A program made the translations under genes and the position numbers. From Dactylis glomerata (Eukaryota > Streptophyta > Magnoliopsida > Poales > Poaceae), in contig QXEO01000882.1 of the NCBI GenBank assembly GCA_007115705.1, forward strand, positions 1-64,000: DNA of 64,000 nucleotides. The letters run 5' to 3'. The notes under the pieces were generated by a model. It was not told the origin of the DNA. It saw only the letters and a list, made by a program, of their open reading frames with translations, and did no database searches. Below, in pieces: positions 10,936 through 23,100 of the stretch (position 1 is its first letter; every line of letters starts with the position of its first letter).

Positions 10936-13478
10936 GGTAAGTGATAACAAAAGAAATAATTTTTGAGGTGACATGCACCATCACAAACTTGATCATATAT
11001 GTAAGCATTTGTGAGCTAGGATCAATAGAACTTAAAACATGGGCATGAAAGATATAATCATGACAATAAGAACTTAGCAACCATGTTGTAAACATGAAAA
11101 TGAACATAAACAAAAGATCATGATAATGAAACAATGAAAGTCAAACATGTGTTCAAATCATAATGAAAAACATACAAATGGTTTTCAGCTTGTCCTTCAT
11201 GGAGAGCAAAACATAAATGCATAGGACACCTTCAAGTTTAAAAGGGCGACTAGATATAAATAATTTAAGAACAAGTGAAACCAATCATCATGAATCAATC
11301 AATGAACTTTGGGACAATGCATATCACACTAAGAATGACAACTATGCTCTCTTAATGGTGCATAAAGAAAGAAGGTGGTGACTCAACATAAAAGTAAAAG
11401 AAAGGCCCTTCGCAGAGGGAAGCAGTGATTAAACATGTGCTAGAGCTTTTCATTTGTAAAACAGAGAGATAAAAATTGGTTTTGAGAGGTGGTTGTCTTT
11501 GTCAATGACTAGCAATGGGGTTCTTACTATCTTCCATACAAAAATGAAGCAAGTTTTTGAGAGAGAGATTGGCACTTTTGTGCTCTTTTATAAAGCTTGG
11601 CACTCCTCCCCACCTTTTTCCTTTCACAAACCATGGCTAACCGATTCCATCGGGTGCCCACCAACATTCACATACCATGGAGGAGTGCCTTTTTTTCTTT
11701 TTTTTCTTTTTTTTTTCTTTTTTGGAATAAGCAATATGGAAGATAGCAAATCCGACCACTACGTCCCCATGAGCTGAAAACAGTGTCACAAAACGAGAAG
11801 TGTTTTGAAGGTTTTTGAAAGGTAGCACATGAAAATTTACTTTGGAATAGCTTACAAATACCATGCATAGGAATTTATAGTGGACACAATGGCAAACTTT
11901 GGCTTTTAGGAGTTGGATGCACGAGTAGAGCTCGTACTCAGTACAAGGTGAGGGTTAGCAAAAGACTGGGAGCGACCAACTAAGAGAGCAATAATGGCCA
12001 TAATCATGCAAAGCGACATTAAAAGAAGCATAAGATGGCATCAAAAGTCAAAAACTAAATGATCATGAAGGCTATTGGTGACTTTGTATGAGTCTAACAT
12101 GTGTGAGCATGTGCCAACTCAACCCAAAATAAAGCATCAAGGAGAAAACCAAAATAATGCTTCCAAATAGTTAAAACAACGTATGATTTTTTCAAAGGCT
12201 CATTAAGCAATCTCAGTTATTTGAGACAAGTCATGCTACAGCAAAACCACTAAGCATACTATCAAAAAGACATCAAGCATGACATGCAAAAGCCTAGGCC
12301 GCGGTCTACACAAGCTCCTTCTTGTACCACTATTTTGCACAAAGCTTTTTCTCTTTTCCAACACCATTTGAAATTTTTAAAGATACCTTTTTTAATGAAA
12401 ACCAATAAAGATCAGAGGCAAAAATACACCTTGATGAAAAGATATGAAAAAGGACTGAACACTAATCAAGGCAAAAATGAAAACCAAAAGCAGTAGCAGA
12501 AAAAGAACAACACTCGGTGAACGATAAGAGTGAAAACTAGAGTGTTCTTGGCAAATGAAAAACGAGTTCATCTCCTCCAAAAGAAACATGATGTGATCTA
12601 TCCATTTATTGCAGCAAGCAAAGCAAAAGAAAACTAAAACAAAAACAACTGATGCTCCAAGAAAAACACATAGTGCATGAAGCAATAAAAATATAGTGTC
12701 TTGAAAGGTGACCTAATTTTTGCCGATGAAGAAGGGGTGCCTCGGGGGCATCCCCAAGCTTTGATGCTTGTACTTCTTGGATATTTCTTGGGGTGATGCA
12801 TGGGCATCCCCAAGCTTGAGCTTTTGTCCATTCTTCAACTCATCTCATCATTCTCCAATGCCTACACTTGAAAACTTCCTTCATACAAAACTAAACACAA
12901 ATCTATTAGCAACATTAGTGTAGGCATAACATAGAATCAACCTCTTCTTGCTTCAGGTTTCAACCTAAAACCACCACATATTAAGTATATACTACTGTAG
13001 CAACTTCCCCAAAAGTTCTGTGATAAAAAGAACTCAAAAGAAAGCGATAAAGCGGCAAACACAAATATTGGCAGAAATCTGTCAAAACAGAACAGCTGAC
13101 AAAGGCTGAATTTTTAGAGGGTTTTCTGTTGCTCAAATCAAAAAGTGTTCAACTAACGAAAGTTTGGATATAACCTGGGGCATATGCACAAGAAATCGCA
13201 GGTCCAAAATATATACAGAGAATTTTCATGAATTTTTACGGTGCAGCACCGAAAACAGTTTCAGGACAGCAACATCCCCAAATCTTTACCTCACTCGAAT
13301 TAGAGGCTTCTCTTGGCACAACAATAAAATAAAAAGGATAAGGAGCGGTCATTACAGTAGTAATGACTTCCAAGACTCAAATAAAAGAAAAAGTATTGAA
13401 TGTAAAAACATTGGGTTATCTCCCAAGAGTGCTTTTCTTTAACGCCTTTGAGCTAGGCGCAGTAATTTGCAAAGATGC
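10936..13478 (-). other. non-coding internal region of inner element
   Basis: About 2.5 kb lies between the gag-like ORF and the 3' LTR where pol would be expected. No RT, RNase H or integrase motif is visible in any frame. It holds a poly-pyrimidine run (about 11688-11722) and two extra copies of the polypurine box (12748, 12804). All short ORFs here look like chance. Confidence 0.7.
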
Positions 13479-15914
13479 TCACATGGGCGCCATATAAGAG
13501 CTTGAGGCAAAGGCGCCATATAGGAACTTGAAGCAATAAAGAGCATCAAAAAGCAAATGTGAAAGACATTTATATCTAAACCACTTCCTATGAAAAATAG
13601 TCTTGTAAAGAAACAAGTCATAAAAGCGCGAAGCAAAAAGCATAGGAAGGCAAAAGAAGTACAACTTCGAGAATTGCGACATAAAGAGGGGAAACTCAAT
13701 ATTGTTGAGATCCTTCAAACCATGTTTCCCTCTCTCATAATAACTTTCAGTAGCATCATGAATAGAACTAACAATATAACTATCACATAAAGCATCTCTA
13801 TCATGAGCCACATGCATAAAAGAATTAATACTCCCCACATGAACAATATCAAAAACAGGAGGCATATTGTAATCATAACTATTTTTCTCCTCAAAAGTAG
13901 GTGAATTGAAAACATTAAACTCATCATCATAAACTAGAGGCTTAGTATCATCAAGAGATAGAGAACTACTATATCGCAAAGCATATTCATCAAACATATC
14001 ATCATAAGAAGGAACATGGATAGCACTAATGGTACAACAATTATTAACCTTAGAATTGGTACCAAAAAGATTTTCAATATCAAAAGTGGAGTGCTTTTCC
14101 CAATCATGATCACTAACATAAGTAATAGGCATAGGAACATCATCCCAATCAGAATTATCATAATCTATAGCAGGATCATAACGCTTAGGGGAAGATACCG
14201 TGTCCTCTCGCCTCTTACTCCTCTTCTTCTTCTTCTTCTTCTTACTCTCTCCTTTAGGAGGGAGAGACTTGAAGGGCATCTTCTCCATATAATTTGGCTT
14301 GCTAACAGAAACAACAGAAGAAACTTTGGAGGATTCCTCCTCTCTATTAATAAGATAAAAACATCTATCAGTCCTGTCATAGCTTGGCAAAATATCAAGT
14401 TTTATAAGATTCTGAATGTAAGTATTTGCAAGGCAATCTTTAGCACAATAGAGACGACAACCACGAAGGGTGCTATTAATATCAACATCATTCATATCTA
14501 TCAAAGCAATCTTTCTAGATATCTCTTCACACGCCAAGAACAAAGTGAGTTCATCATGCTGATTGGGAGTAATCTTATCATCACAATACAAACTTAAGGT
14601 ACTAGAAGAGTAACTATTAGGGCTCGAGCATTGGAAATTAAAATGACCTATGTCATCACAATGTTTACAAAGAGAAGGATAAAGCTCACAAACCTTCTTA
14701 CCGATCTCGCCTATATCCTTGTACCACATTCGGGTTTCTTCATTTGCATGATGGACACAATAATCTTCCTTACTGTAACTCTGTTCACAAGGTCTATGTA
14801 CTCCACAAAAATTAACATGCTTATAAGAAATAGGACTTTTAGAAGTTTGAGCATGTTTATTGCAATCATCAATAACAATATCACTTTCTATGCAAGTGTC
14901 CTTAAAAGGTTCATGATACACGTCCCCATTTCCTTTAGGAACATTCATATGGGAAGCAAAGGCTTTAAAGCAATCAACCATAATTTGAGGATCAAGACCA
15001 TATTTAGCACTAAGCTCTTGAAAATTAGTAGTTTCAGCGAAAGACTTAATGCAATCAAACTCATAATTCATACATGATCCCTTACCTTTGTCGCTATCCC
15101 AACCTTCAATATTGTTTTGAATTGTCTCAAGCAGACCCCACTTGGTGTCGACATCCTTGCTTGTGAAAGACCCATCAAAGCATGCATCTAGATAGTCCTT
15201 GTAATGTCCTGAAAGCCTTGCATAAAAATTATTAATAACAATATTACGGGGAAGATCATGAATAGGACATTTATGCATTAGTAACTTCAATCTTCCCCAT
15301 GCTTGGGCATTGCTTTCTCCCTCATGAGGCCAAAAGTTATATATTCGATTACGATCTTTATGAATTTCACTTGGAGGATAAAACTTGGAATAAAAGAGAG
15401 ACACAATTTCCTCCCATGCAATAGATGGACCATCTTCAAGCAGCCGATACCATTCCTCAGCTCTGCCTTTCAGTGACAAAGAGAATAGCTTCTTCTTAAC
15501 TTGGTTCATTGAAATACCTGCACACTGGAACAACTCGCATAATTCATGTATAAAGAGCAAATGATCACCAGGATGGACAGTTCCATCTCCTAAATAGCAG
15601 TTATCCCTAATACGTTCAACAATCTTCATAGGTATTTTAAAAGGATGGGGAGCACAAGCATCATTAGAAGCATCACATAAGGGAGATAAAATATCATCAG
15701 AGCAAACTTTCTCCACTAAAGCCGGGGGACTAAAAATATCATACTCAACAAAACCAACTTCCCCAAGCTTAGACTTTTCTATAGCACTAGCATTAACGGT
15801 ATTCAAAGCATTCGTACTAATAACATTGCTATGCAAAATAAGCTCCAAAGGATTTTCAATTTTCTCTTCAAATCTAAAATCAGGAAAAAGACTAAAGAAC
15901 TCTTTGTTTTCCAT
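13479..15914 (-). CDS. Athila-type gag-like protein, about 811 residues
   Basis: A single uninterrupted frame starts at ATG 15914, since an in-frame TAG lies just upstream, and ends at TGA 13479-13481. The core around residues 95-250 has the gag pattern KGRAEEWYRLL, WEEIVSLFYSKFYPP and NAQAWGRLKLLMHKCP, the style known for Athila gag. A zinc knuckle CKHCDDIGHFNFQC (CX2CX4HX4C) lies near residues 416-429. A basic KKKKKKKRSKRR stretch near residue 555 could be a nuclear localisation or RNA-binding patch. The C-terminal third is acidic with a hydrophobic tail. Protease and RT are absent. The expected role is assembly of virus-like particles and RNA packaging, with enzymes supplied by a partner element. 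It is long and open despite about 2% LTR divergence. Confidence 0.75.
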   Translation of the reverse strand: MENKEFFSLFPDFRFEEKIENPLELILHSNVISTNALNTVNASAIEKSKLGEVGFVEYDIFSPPALVEKVCSDDILSPLCDASNDACAPHPFKIPMKIVERIRDNCYLGDGTVHPGDHLLFIHELCELFQCAGISMNQVKKKLFSLSLKGRAEEWYRLLEDGPSIAWEEIVSLFYSKFYPPSEIHKDRNRIYNFWPHEGESNAQAWGRLKLLMHKCPIHDLPRNIVINNFYARLSGHYKDYLDACFDGSFTSKDVDTKWGLLETIQNNIEGWDSDKGKGSCMNYEFDCIKSFAETTNFQELSAKYGLDPQIMVDCFKAFASHMNVPKGNGDVYHEPFKDTCIESDIVIDDCNKHAQTSKSPISYKHVNFCGVHRPCEQSYSKEDYCVHHANEETRMWYKDIGEIGKKVCELYPSLCKHCDDIGHFNFQCSSPNSYSSSTLSLYCDDKITPNQHDELTLFLACEEISRKIALIDMNDVDINSTLRGCRLYCAKDCLANTYIQNLIKLDILPSYDRTDRCFYLINREEESSKVSSVVSVSKPNYMEKMPFKSLPPKGESKKKKKKKRSKRREDTVSSPKRYDPAIDYDNSDWDDVPMPITYVSDHDWEKHSTFDIENLFGTNSKVNNCCTISAIHVPSYDDMFDEYALRYSSSLSLDDTKPLVYDDEFNVFNSPTFEEKNSYDYNMPPVFDIVHVGSINSFMHVAHDRDALCDSYIVSSIHDATESYYERGKHGLKDLNNIEFPLFMSQFSKLYFFCLPMLFASRFYDLFLYKTIFHRKWFRYKCLSHLLFDALYCFKFLYGAFASSSYMAPM

Positions 15915-16030
15915 TAAGCCCAACTAGTAAAAATAAAAACAAGAAACAAAAAGATGTAATTGCAGAATCTAAAGGAAATAACTTCGAGTACTCACACAGG
16001 AGGATGCGAGTACCTTTTACCTTACCTCCC

Positions 16031-16044
16031 TGGCAACGGCGCCA
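16031..16044 (-). other. primer binding site, tRNA-Asp type
   Basis: On the minus strand TGGCGCCGTTGCCA follows the 5' LTR after a 10 nt spacer. It complements the 3' end of plant tRNA-Asp (GTC). Confidence 0.8.
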
Positions 16045-16054
16045 GAAAAGAGCT

Positions 16055-17592
16055 TGATGTCTACGCACTTCTATTCTTGTAGACACTTGTTGGGCCTCCA
16101 AGTGTAGAGGTTTGTAGAACAGCAGTAAGTTTCCCTTAAGTGGATCACCCAAGGTTTATCGAACTCAGGGAGGTTAGAGGTCAAAGCTATCCCTCTCAAG
16201 CAACCCTGCAATTACGATACAGAAAGTCTCTTGTGTCCCCAACACACCCAATACACTTGTCAGATGTATAGGTGCACTAGTTCGGCGAAGAGATAGTGAA
16301 ATACAAGTGGTATAGATGATTATAAGTAGCAAACGTGATGTGAAATAAATATCGCTGTGAGCAAACGTGTAACAAAATAGCAAGTAAACGGTGTGCAAAG
16401 CTTGGAAACAAGGCCTAGGGATCATACTTTCACTAGTGGACACACTCCCAACAATATAACATGATTGAACAAATAACTTCTCTTAGCTAGGGCACTCTGA
16501 ATTGCTCTCCTATTGAATAACACTAATCATTGTGTAGTGGCTACAGAAGCACCCCTTAAAGTTCATCAAGTACTTGACAAACACCACTCATAGAGATACC
16601 CAAATCAAAGCACAACTCAAGATAGATATCATTGCAACTTAGACCAAGTACTAACATGGTGCACACACTGACACCATTACACCATGAAAGGAGGAATAGA
16701 TCACTCAAACTATCATAGCAATAATTATTCTCATAATCCACAAGAGATCACAATCATAGCCTAAACCAAGTACCACCATGATGCACGCACTGTCACCGTT
16801 ACACCATAGCAGGAGGAATAGATTACTTTAATAATCACCACTAGAGTACACATAATATCTGAATAATAACATCTACTTGTTCAACATGATACAAAGCTCA
16901 CGATCACATAAAGATCACATCATGGGAGAGAGAGGTGAACCACATAGCTACCGGTAGAGCCCTCAGCCCCGGGGATGAACTACTCCCTCCTCATCATAGG
17001 AGACAGCAAGGTTGATGGAGATGGCGGTGAGGTCGATGGAGACGGTGGAGACGACGATGGAGACCGATGGAGATGGCTCCGGGGGCACTTCCCCGTCCCG
17101 GTAGGGTGCCGGAACAGAGACTTCTGTCCCCCGAAATTCGTCGGCGCTGGCGGCGGAGCTGTAGAACTGCTTCTGGAAAATTGCCGACTCTCCAAGGGTT
17201 TTTCGTCCCGAGGCTTTATATAGGCGAAGGGGCATCGCGAGAGGGCAGCCAGGGGCTCCTCACACATGGGTGGTGCGGCCATGGCCTGGGCCGCGCCACC
17301 CTAGTGTGAGGGCAGGCCCTGGCCCCTCTCCGGCTCTCTTTCGGATGTTTGGATGCTCCCGGGAAAAATAAGACTTCTGGCTTTTGTTTCGTCCAATTCC
17401 GATAATATTTCCTGTGTATCACTCTGAAACACAAAAACAGCAGAAAACAGGGAACTGGCACTGTGGCATCTTGTTAATAGGTTAGTTCCGGAAATCGCAT
17501 AAAAATGCCACGAAGTGTAACGAAACAATAGGCAAATGGTGTAAAAACAAGCATGGAGCATCAAAAATTATAGATACGTTGGAGACATATCA
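16055..17592 (-). repeat. 5' LTR of inner Athila-type element with TATA box
   Basis: It matches 9362-10899 along its whole length. On the minus strand a TATA box CCTATATAAAGCC lies at about 17212-17224 and would drive the gag transcript. Confidence 0.9.
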
Positions 17593-18458
17593 GCCATCTC
17601 CATTGACGTTGCTATCTCCCATGATAAGAAGGGAGTAGTTCTCCCCCAGGGGTGAGGGCTCTACCGGTAGCTATGTGGTTCACCTTTCTCTCCCATGATG
17701 TGATCTATATGTGATTATGAGATGTGTATCTAGTTGAATTGGTAGATGTTGTTCTTCATATATTATGCTACTCCTGTGCTTTATTATTGCAATCTCCGGA
17801 GACACCTTGTACCATGATATGAAGGTGACTGTGTGAGAATTATGTGTGTCTCTTTGGCTAGTGTCTCTATGAATTGTTGGTGTTTGTTGGAACCATCTAG
17901 TGTGCTCAAGGTGATAGTGTGGGGCAATCTAGTTTGGGGAAATGCGAACTTTGAGGAGTGCTTCGTAGCCCTACACATGATTAGTGTTCGTTATCCATTG
18001 GAGAATAGTTTAGAGTACCATAGTGAACATAGATATTTATGTGTTCAATTATGTTATCTTTGTTGAGAGTGTCCACTAGTGAAAGTATGATCCCTAGGCC
18101 TTGTTTCTAAGCATTGAAACACCGTTTACATTTAGTTTTGTTACATGTTTGCTCACAGTGATATTTATTTCAGATTGTATTTACTATTTATAATCATCCA
18201 TATTACTTATATTTCACTATCTCTTCGCCAAACTAGTGCACTTATACATCTGACAAGTGTATTGGGTATGTTGGGGACACAGGAGACTTCTTGTATCATA
18301 ATTGCAGGGTTGTTTGAGAGGGATACCTTTGACCTCTTCCTCCCCGAGTTCGATAAACCTTGGGTGATCCACTTAAGGGAAACTTGCTTCTGTTCTACAA
18401 ACCTCTGCACTTGGAGGCCCAACACTGTCTACAAGAATAGAATCGTGCATAGACATCA
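17593..18458 (+). repeat. outer element 3' LTR, second part
   Basis: The sequence continues the LTR begun at 8790 after the duplicated GCCAT. It ends GTGCATAGACATCA at 18458, matching the family's LTR end. It carries the inverse-orientation counterparts of 9362-10250. LINE-derived sequence begins immediately after it. Confidence 0.8.
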
Positions 18459-20188
18459 CAGAATTGCTGAAGCAACATAATATTTTTTGGAGGTAGAGAG
18501 GGAATATTAAATGGGAGACTCTTGGTGATGAAAACACCAAATTTTTGCATGCTATGGCCACCACTCAACATAGCAAGAACCACATTGCAACTCTTTCTTC
18601 TGCCTCTGGAGAAACCTTCTCAGGACATGAGTCCAAAGCTAAAATGTTGTGGGAGGCCTATAAGGAAAGACTAGGTCAATTCGACCCCCATGAAATTTTG
18701 GTTGATCTAGAGCTTCTATTGAATCACCAATCTGCATTAGTGGAATTGGACAATCCTTTCACTCACGAGGAGATTGACAACATAATCGAAGATCTGCCTT
18801 CCAATAAATCTCATGGTCCCGATGGTTTCAATGGTGAATAAAAAGGAAGCTCCTTCTATTGTCAATGACTTTAGACCAATCTCCTTCCTAAATTGTATCC
18901 TCAAGGAATTAACCAAACTTCTGGCCAAACGTGATACTCCAAATAATTCATCAAAATCAGTATGGAATTCTCAAATCAAGAAATATTCCAGATTTTCTTG
19001 CATGGGCTTTTGAGTGTATACATCTATTTCACAAGTCAAAAAAGGAGATTGCACTTCTAAAGCTGGATTTTGAAAAGGCTTTTGACAAAACTGAGCATTC
19101 AATCATTTTGGATATTCTCAGGCACAAGGGTTTTGGGAAGAAGTTTTGTAGCTAGATCCAGAAACTGATGAACTCTGGATTGTCTTTAGTCCTTTTGAAT
19201 GGAGTCCCTGGAAAATATTTCAAATCTAGAAGAGGAGTAAGACATGGGGATTCTCTATCTCCTCTCTTATTTGTCTTAGATGCAGATCTGCTCTAGACAA
19301 TCCTTAATGATGCATTGAACCAAGGTCTACTTGAGGTTCCTATTTTAGTATGGTACACAAATGATTTTCCAATCATCTAGTATGCTGATGACACTTTCAT
19401 CATTATGCATGCATACACTATACAAATGACTCACCTCAGATCATTGCTAGATGAGTTTGCTATTTCTACAGGACTCAAGTTCAACTTTCATAAACCAAAC
19501 CTATACCCAACAAATGTGGCTGAGAACAGACTTCATGAGCTCACTGATACTCTTCATTGTCAGCTAGGTTCATTTCCCTTTACCTATCTTGGTTTGCCTT
19601 TGGGCATTAATAAACCAGAAATGGAGCACATGATGCCATTGGTGACTACCTTTTTTAAGGATTAATTGGTGACTGCCATTGAATGGAGGTTGCAGACATG
19701 TTCTGATTTTTTAACATATGGTGGGAAGCTGGAGTTGGTTAAGCTGGTTCTCTCATCACTTCCAACTATCTATATGTGCACTCTCAAGCTCTATAAAGGG
19801 ATTATTGAGCAACTAGACAAATACAGAAGGCGATGCCTTTGGAGAGGAGGAGATCTCACTAAAAATAGTCCTCTTTGGTATCTTGGACCATGGTTTGTAA
19901 ACCAAAGGATATGGGGGGATTAGGAGTGGTGGATCTCAAAATTCTGAATGAATGCCCTCTATTAAAGCACTTGCATAAATTTTATAATGAGACAGATATC
20001 CCTTGGGTCCATTTGATTAGAGAGAAATTTCTACACAGTCACTCTTCCCCTGCAAAAAGGCTTACTGCTCTTTCTGGTGGAGAGACTATATTAATCTTTT
20101 TCCTAAATTTAAAAGCTTGGCTATTTGTACCATGCACAATGGCTCCATGAGTCTGCTTTGGGAAGATGAATGGAATGGGCAGGTCCTA
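18459..20188 (+). pseudogene. LINE (L1-type) reverse transcriptase remnant, part 1
   Basis: Translated pieces are recognisable as a plant L1-clade ORF2: KFLHAMATTQHSKNHI, SHGPDGF, DFRPISFLNCI, LLKLDFEKAFDKTEH, the catalytic YADDT near 19381, and TYLGLPLG. The pieces lie in different frames with many stops. A deletion between DGFNGE (about 18838) and KKEAPSI removed sequence normally present between the palm motifs. The 5' end is cut at the outer Athila LTR. The 3' part resumes after the gypsy insertion at 32766. It is not functional. Confidence 0.8.
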
Positions 20189-23100
20189 TGTAACGACCTG
20201 CCTTTTGCTAAAGACAGAACTCCTGTGTTACTGTGCCATTCCCTGGATCAGTAGATAGCACCACAGTACAAAATAAGTATCATTGCAATAGCATCAATAT
20301 TACAACGTAAATCCAGTTACATAGGTCTTTAACCTTACGAGTACACAACATAAAGCATAGTTGCAGTGAGCCTCCATTCTTCATCACGTGCCACAGGCAG
20401 ACATGTTGGAATGTAGTCTCGAGATCCTACTCCTGGTTCCTTACTCGAAATAAAACCTGCACGTTTGAATATGCAGCCCCGAAGGGGTCAGTACAATAAC
20501 GTACTGGCAAATGACATATATTTGGTGGCATTTTGTGGAAAGACTATGCTACATGACATTTGGCTGGTGGATCTTAAGGGCTGAATTGCATAAAGAAGTT
20601 TTTATCCTATCAAAAACATTTTTAAAACATTTTGATTTTTCTCTTTAAGGTCAAGGTAACCCCCAGGTGATAACCACCACACAAACCTTGGGTTGATAGC
20701 CAAGTTGTGTAGCCCTGGGTAGTAACTCAACAAAACATGAATAACCCTCAGGCGATGACAACCACACATATCCTGGGTTGATAGCCAGGTGTGCAGTCCT
20801 GAGTAATTACTCAATTTAAGCTAGAATAACCCTCAGGCGATGACAACCACACATATCCTGGGTTGATAGCCAGGTGTGCAGTCCTGAGTAATTACTCAAT
20901 TTAAGCTAGAATAACCCTCAGGCGATGACAACCACACATATCCTGGATTGATAGCCAGGTGTGCAGTCCTGAGTAATTACTCAATTTAAGCCCCAAGGTA
21001 ACCCTTAGGCGATGACAACCACACATGTCCTGAGTTGATAGTCAGGTGTGTAGTCCTAAGTAGTTAGTCTTGGGATTGGTGAGGACCCTTAGGTGATAAC
21101 CACCACACATGTCCTGAGTTGATAGTCAGGTGTGTGGCCCTAAGTAGTCACTATTCAAGTTTTAATTATTTGGAAAAGATGATGAGATTCCTTTCGATCG
21201 ACATGTCCTCTCTCTGTTCCTAGGTACAACCAATACAGAGTATTCTTAGGTGATAACCACCAAACATGTCCTGGGTTGATAGCCAGGTGTGTAGCCCCGA
21301 GTTGTGTACCCTCAGGTGATAACCACCACACATGTCCTGGGTTGATAGCCAGGTGTGTGGCCCTGAGTAGCCACAAGATTGCACCCAGGTGATTCATTGG
21401 GTTGTTAAATTTTCATAACAATTTGAAAACAAGGCATGGCATCATTTTGCAAAGCAAGTTTGCAATCCTAGCAGGTGGGGTTTAAGGGATAGCTACCACT
21501 ACTAGGAGCTAAGCATTTCATGACCACTTTGAAAATTTCATATCATGCACAGTATTGAAATCACTAATGCATATAATAAAAGATAGGTGGAAGTATGTGT
21601 GTCACTTGCCTTTTTGAAGATCACGACGTTTCACTTCTCTCAACTATGCACACAGCTCTTCGCACCAACTATAGCACAGAAATAGCATACCATAAACACA
21701 CCATACAAATACAATCAAACAAATCAAACAATTGAAAAGTGTTTGTTTAACAATTTGGTTTATTGAGATGTTATGACAAGAAGGATATGGTAAAGGATCA
21801 TGATTTGTGAGATATAAATTTGAGAGCTTAGCTGGGGAAGATCAATATGATTTGAGAGAGAAATGGTCTAGGCAAAAATAATTGATGAAGTTTTTATGCT
21901 TTATCAAAGCATATATGAGTTTTAGGAAAGCTCGTGTGAAAAAGGTCACATAGGTGTGGGATAGTGCAACCACAATACTATTTGAATAAGTGTAATAACA
22001 TTTATTCTTTAAATAGCATATATCACACTTAGGCACTAGGCTAGGTTTTAAGAATGCTTGAACTACTCAATTAGCACATTTGCAAGTTGAATAGTTCAAT
22101 ACATGTGAACAAAACTAGGTAGGCATTGGATTGGGTATGAATGATTGATATTTGAGAGCATAGCTCAAATGGTTCATGGTTCAACATGGTGTATAACACA
22201 TACTATGGTACGGGTCATAACAACTCCACATTAATAGAACCTAAGTTTGAGATGAATTCATATTCTACTCAAGTAGCACATTTGCAATTTGAGTACCTGT
22301 ACGAATTAGACAAAATATGATGAGTGAGATCTTTATACTTTATCAAAGCATATTGAATCTTGGAATATCTCATGTGGGTAAATCACACAAGAGACCAAAT
22401 AGTGCAATAGTAATACTATTGAATAAGTGTGACAACAATTATTCTTAAATAGTATATATTACACTTAGGCAATGGGCTAGGATTCATGAAGCATTGAGTT
22501 ACTCAATTAACTCATTTGTTAATTGAATAGTTCTACACATGAAATCAGGATCAGGTGGATAGATGATTGAGTATGGGTAGATAACATTTTAGATTATGGT
22601 TTAAGGTTTTTATTAGGTACATAGAGTATTGGATAGATGCTATCATATCAATTTGATCAACGCCACAAAGATAGCAGGAATAGAATTCTATGATTGAGAT
22701 GTGTCACACTTTACTCAAACAACACAATTGTAATTTGAATATGTGTGAACTAGACAAGATAGGTCTAAGTAGATATGATCTTGATCAGGATGTTATTTAG
22801 ATAACAATGATGACTAGGTATGATTATAAGATTTGCTATGGTAGAAGGAAACATTACTGAATAGAATAAGATTTAATCTATATAGGAACTACTCAAATTC
22901 TCATATTAGAATTTGAATAATTGTGAAGTGTTTCAAGAAATTTTGGGAATGCTATTGGATAACTTGCAGTAAAACAAGACTACTGCAATTGGAATTATTC
23001 CAAAATAAGTTGTAGAAATCAATTTGTGATCGGATTAGTGATTTGGATAAATTTGAATGCACAAAGTGTGTGCACGTATCAAATTTGGATTTTCTTGATC

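Larger units (their letters stand above)
9362..17592 (-). mobile_element. complete Athila-lineage non-autonomous LTR retrotransposon (Sabrina/WHAM/Fatima-like)
   Basis: Two 1538 bp LTRs (9362-10899 and 16055-17592) have identical length. The TSD GCCAT flanks the element at 9357-9361 and 17593-17597. The PBS (16031-16044) is complementary to the 3' end of tRNA-Asp, the primer typical of the Athila lineage. The only long ORF is gag-like (13479-15914), and no protease, RT, RNase H or integrase is found. By eye the LTRs differ by roughly thirty substitutions, many at CpG, which points to a moderately old insertion. It sits inside an LTR of its own family in the opposite orientation. The family name is from memory of Triticeae elements and should be checked. 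Confidence 0.85.

Noticed and set aside
18459..20150. Functional reverse transcriptase gene
   Set aside because: There are multiple frame changes and stops and an internal deletion, and a 12.6 kb insertion splits it.
20602..21397. Repeated peptide frames such as HLAINPGHVWWLSP read from the hairpin array
   Set aside because: They are translations of the tandem DNA repeat, interrupted by stops between units. The pairing pattern explains the repeat better than coding.
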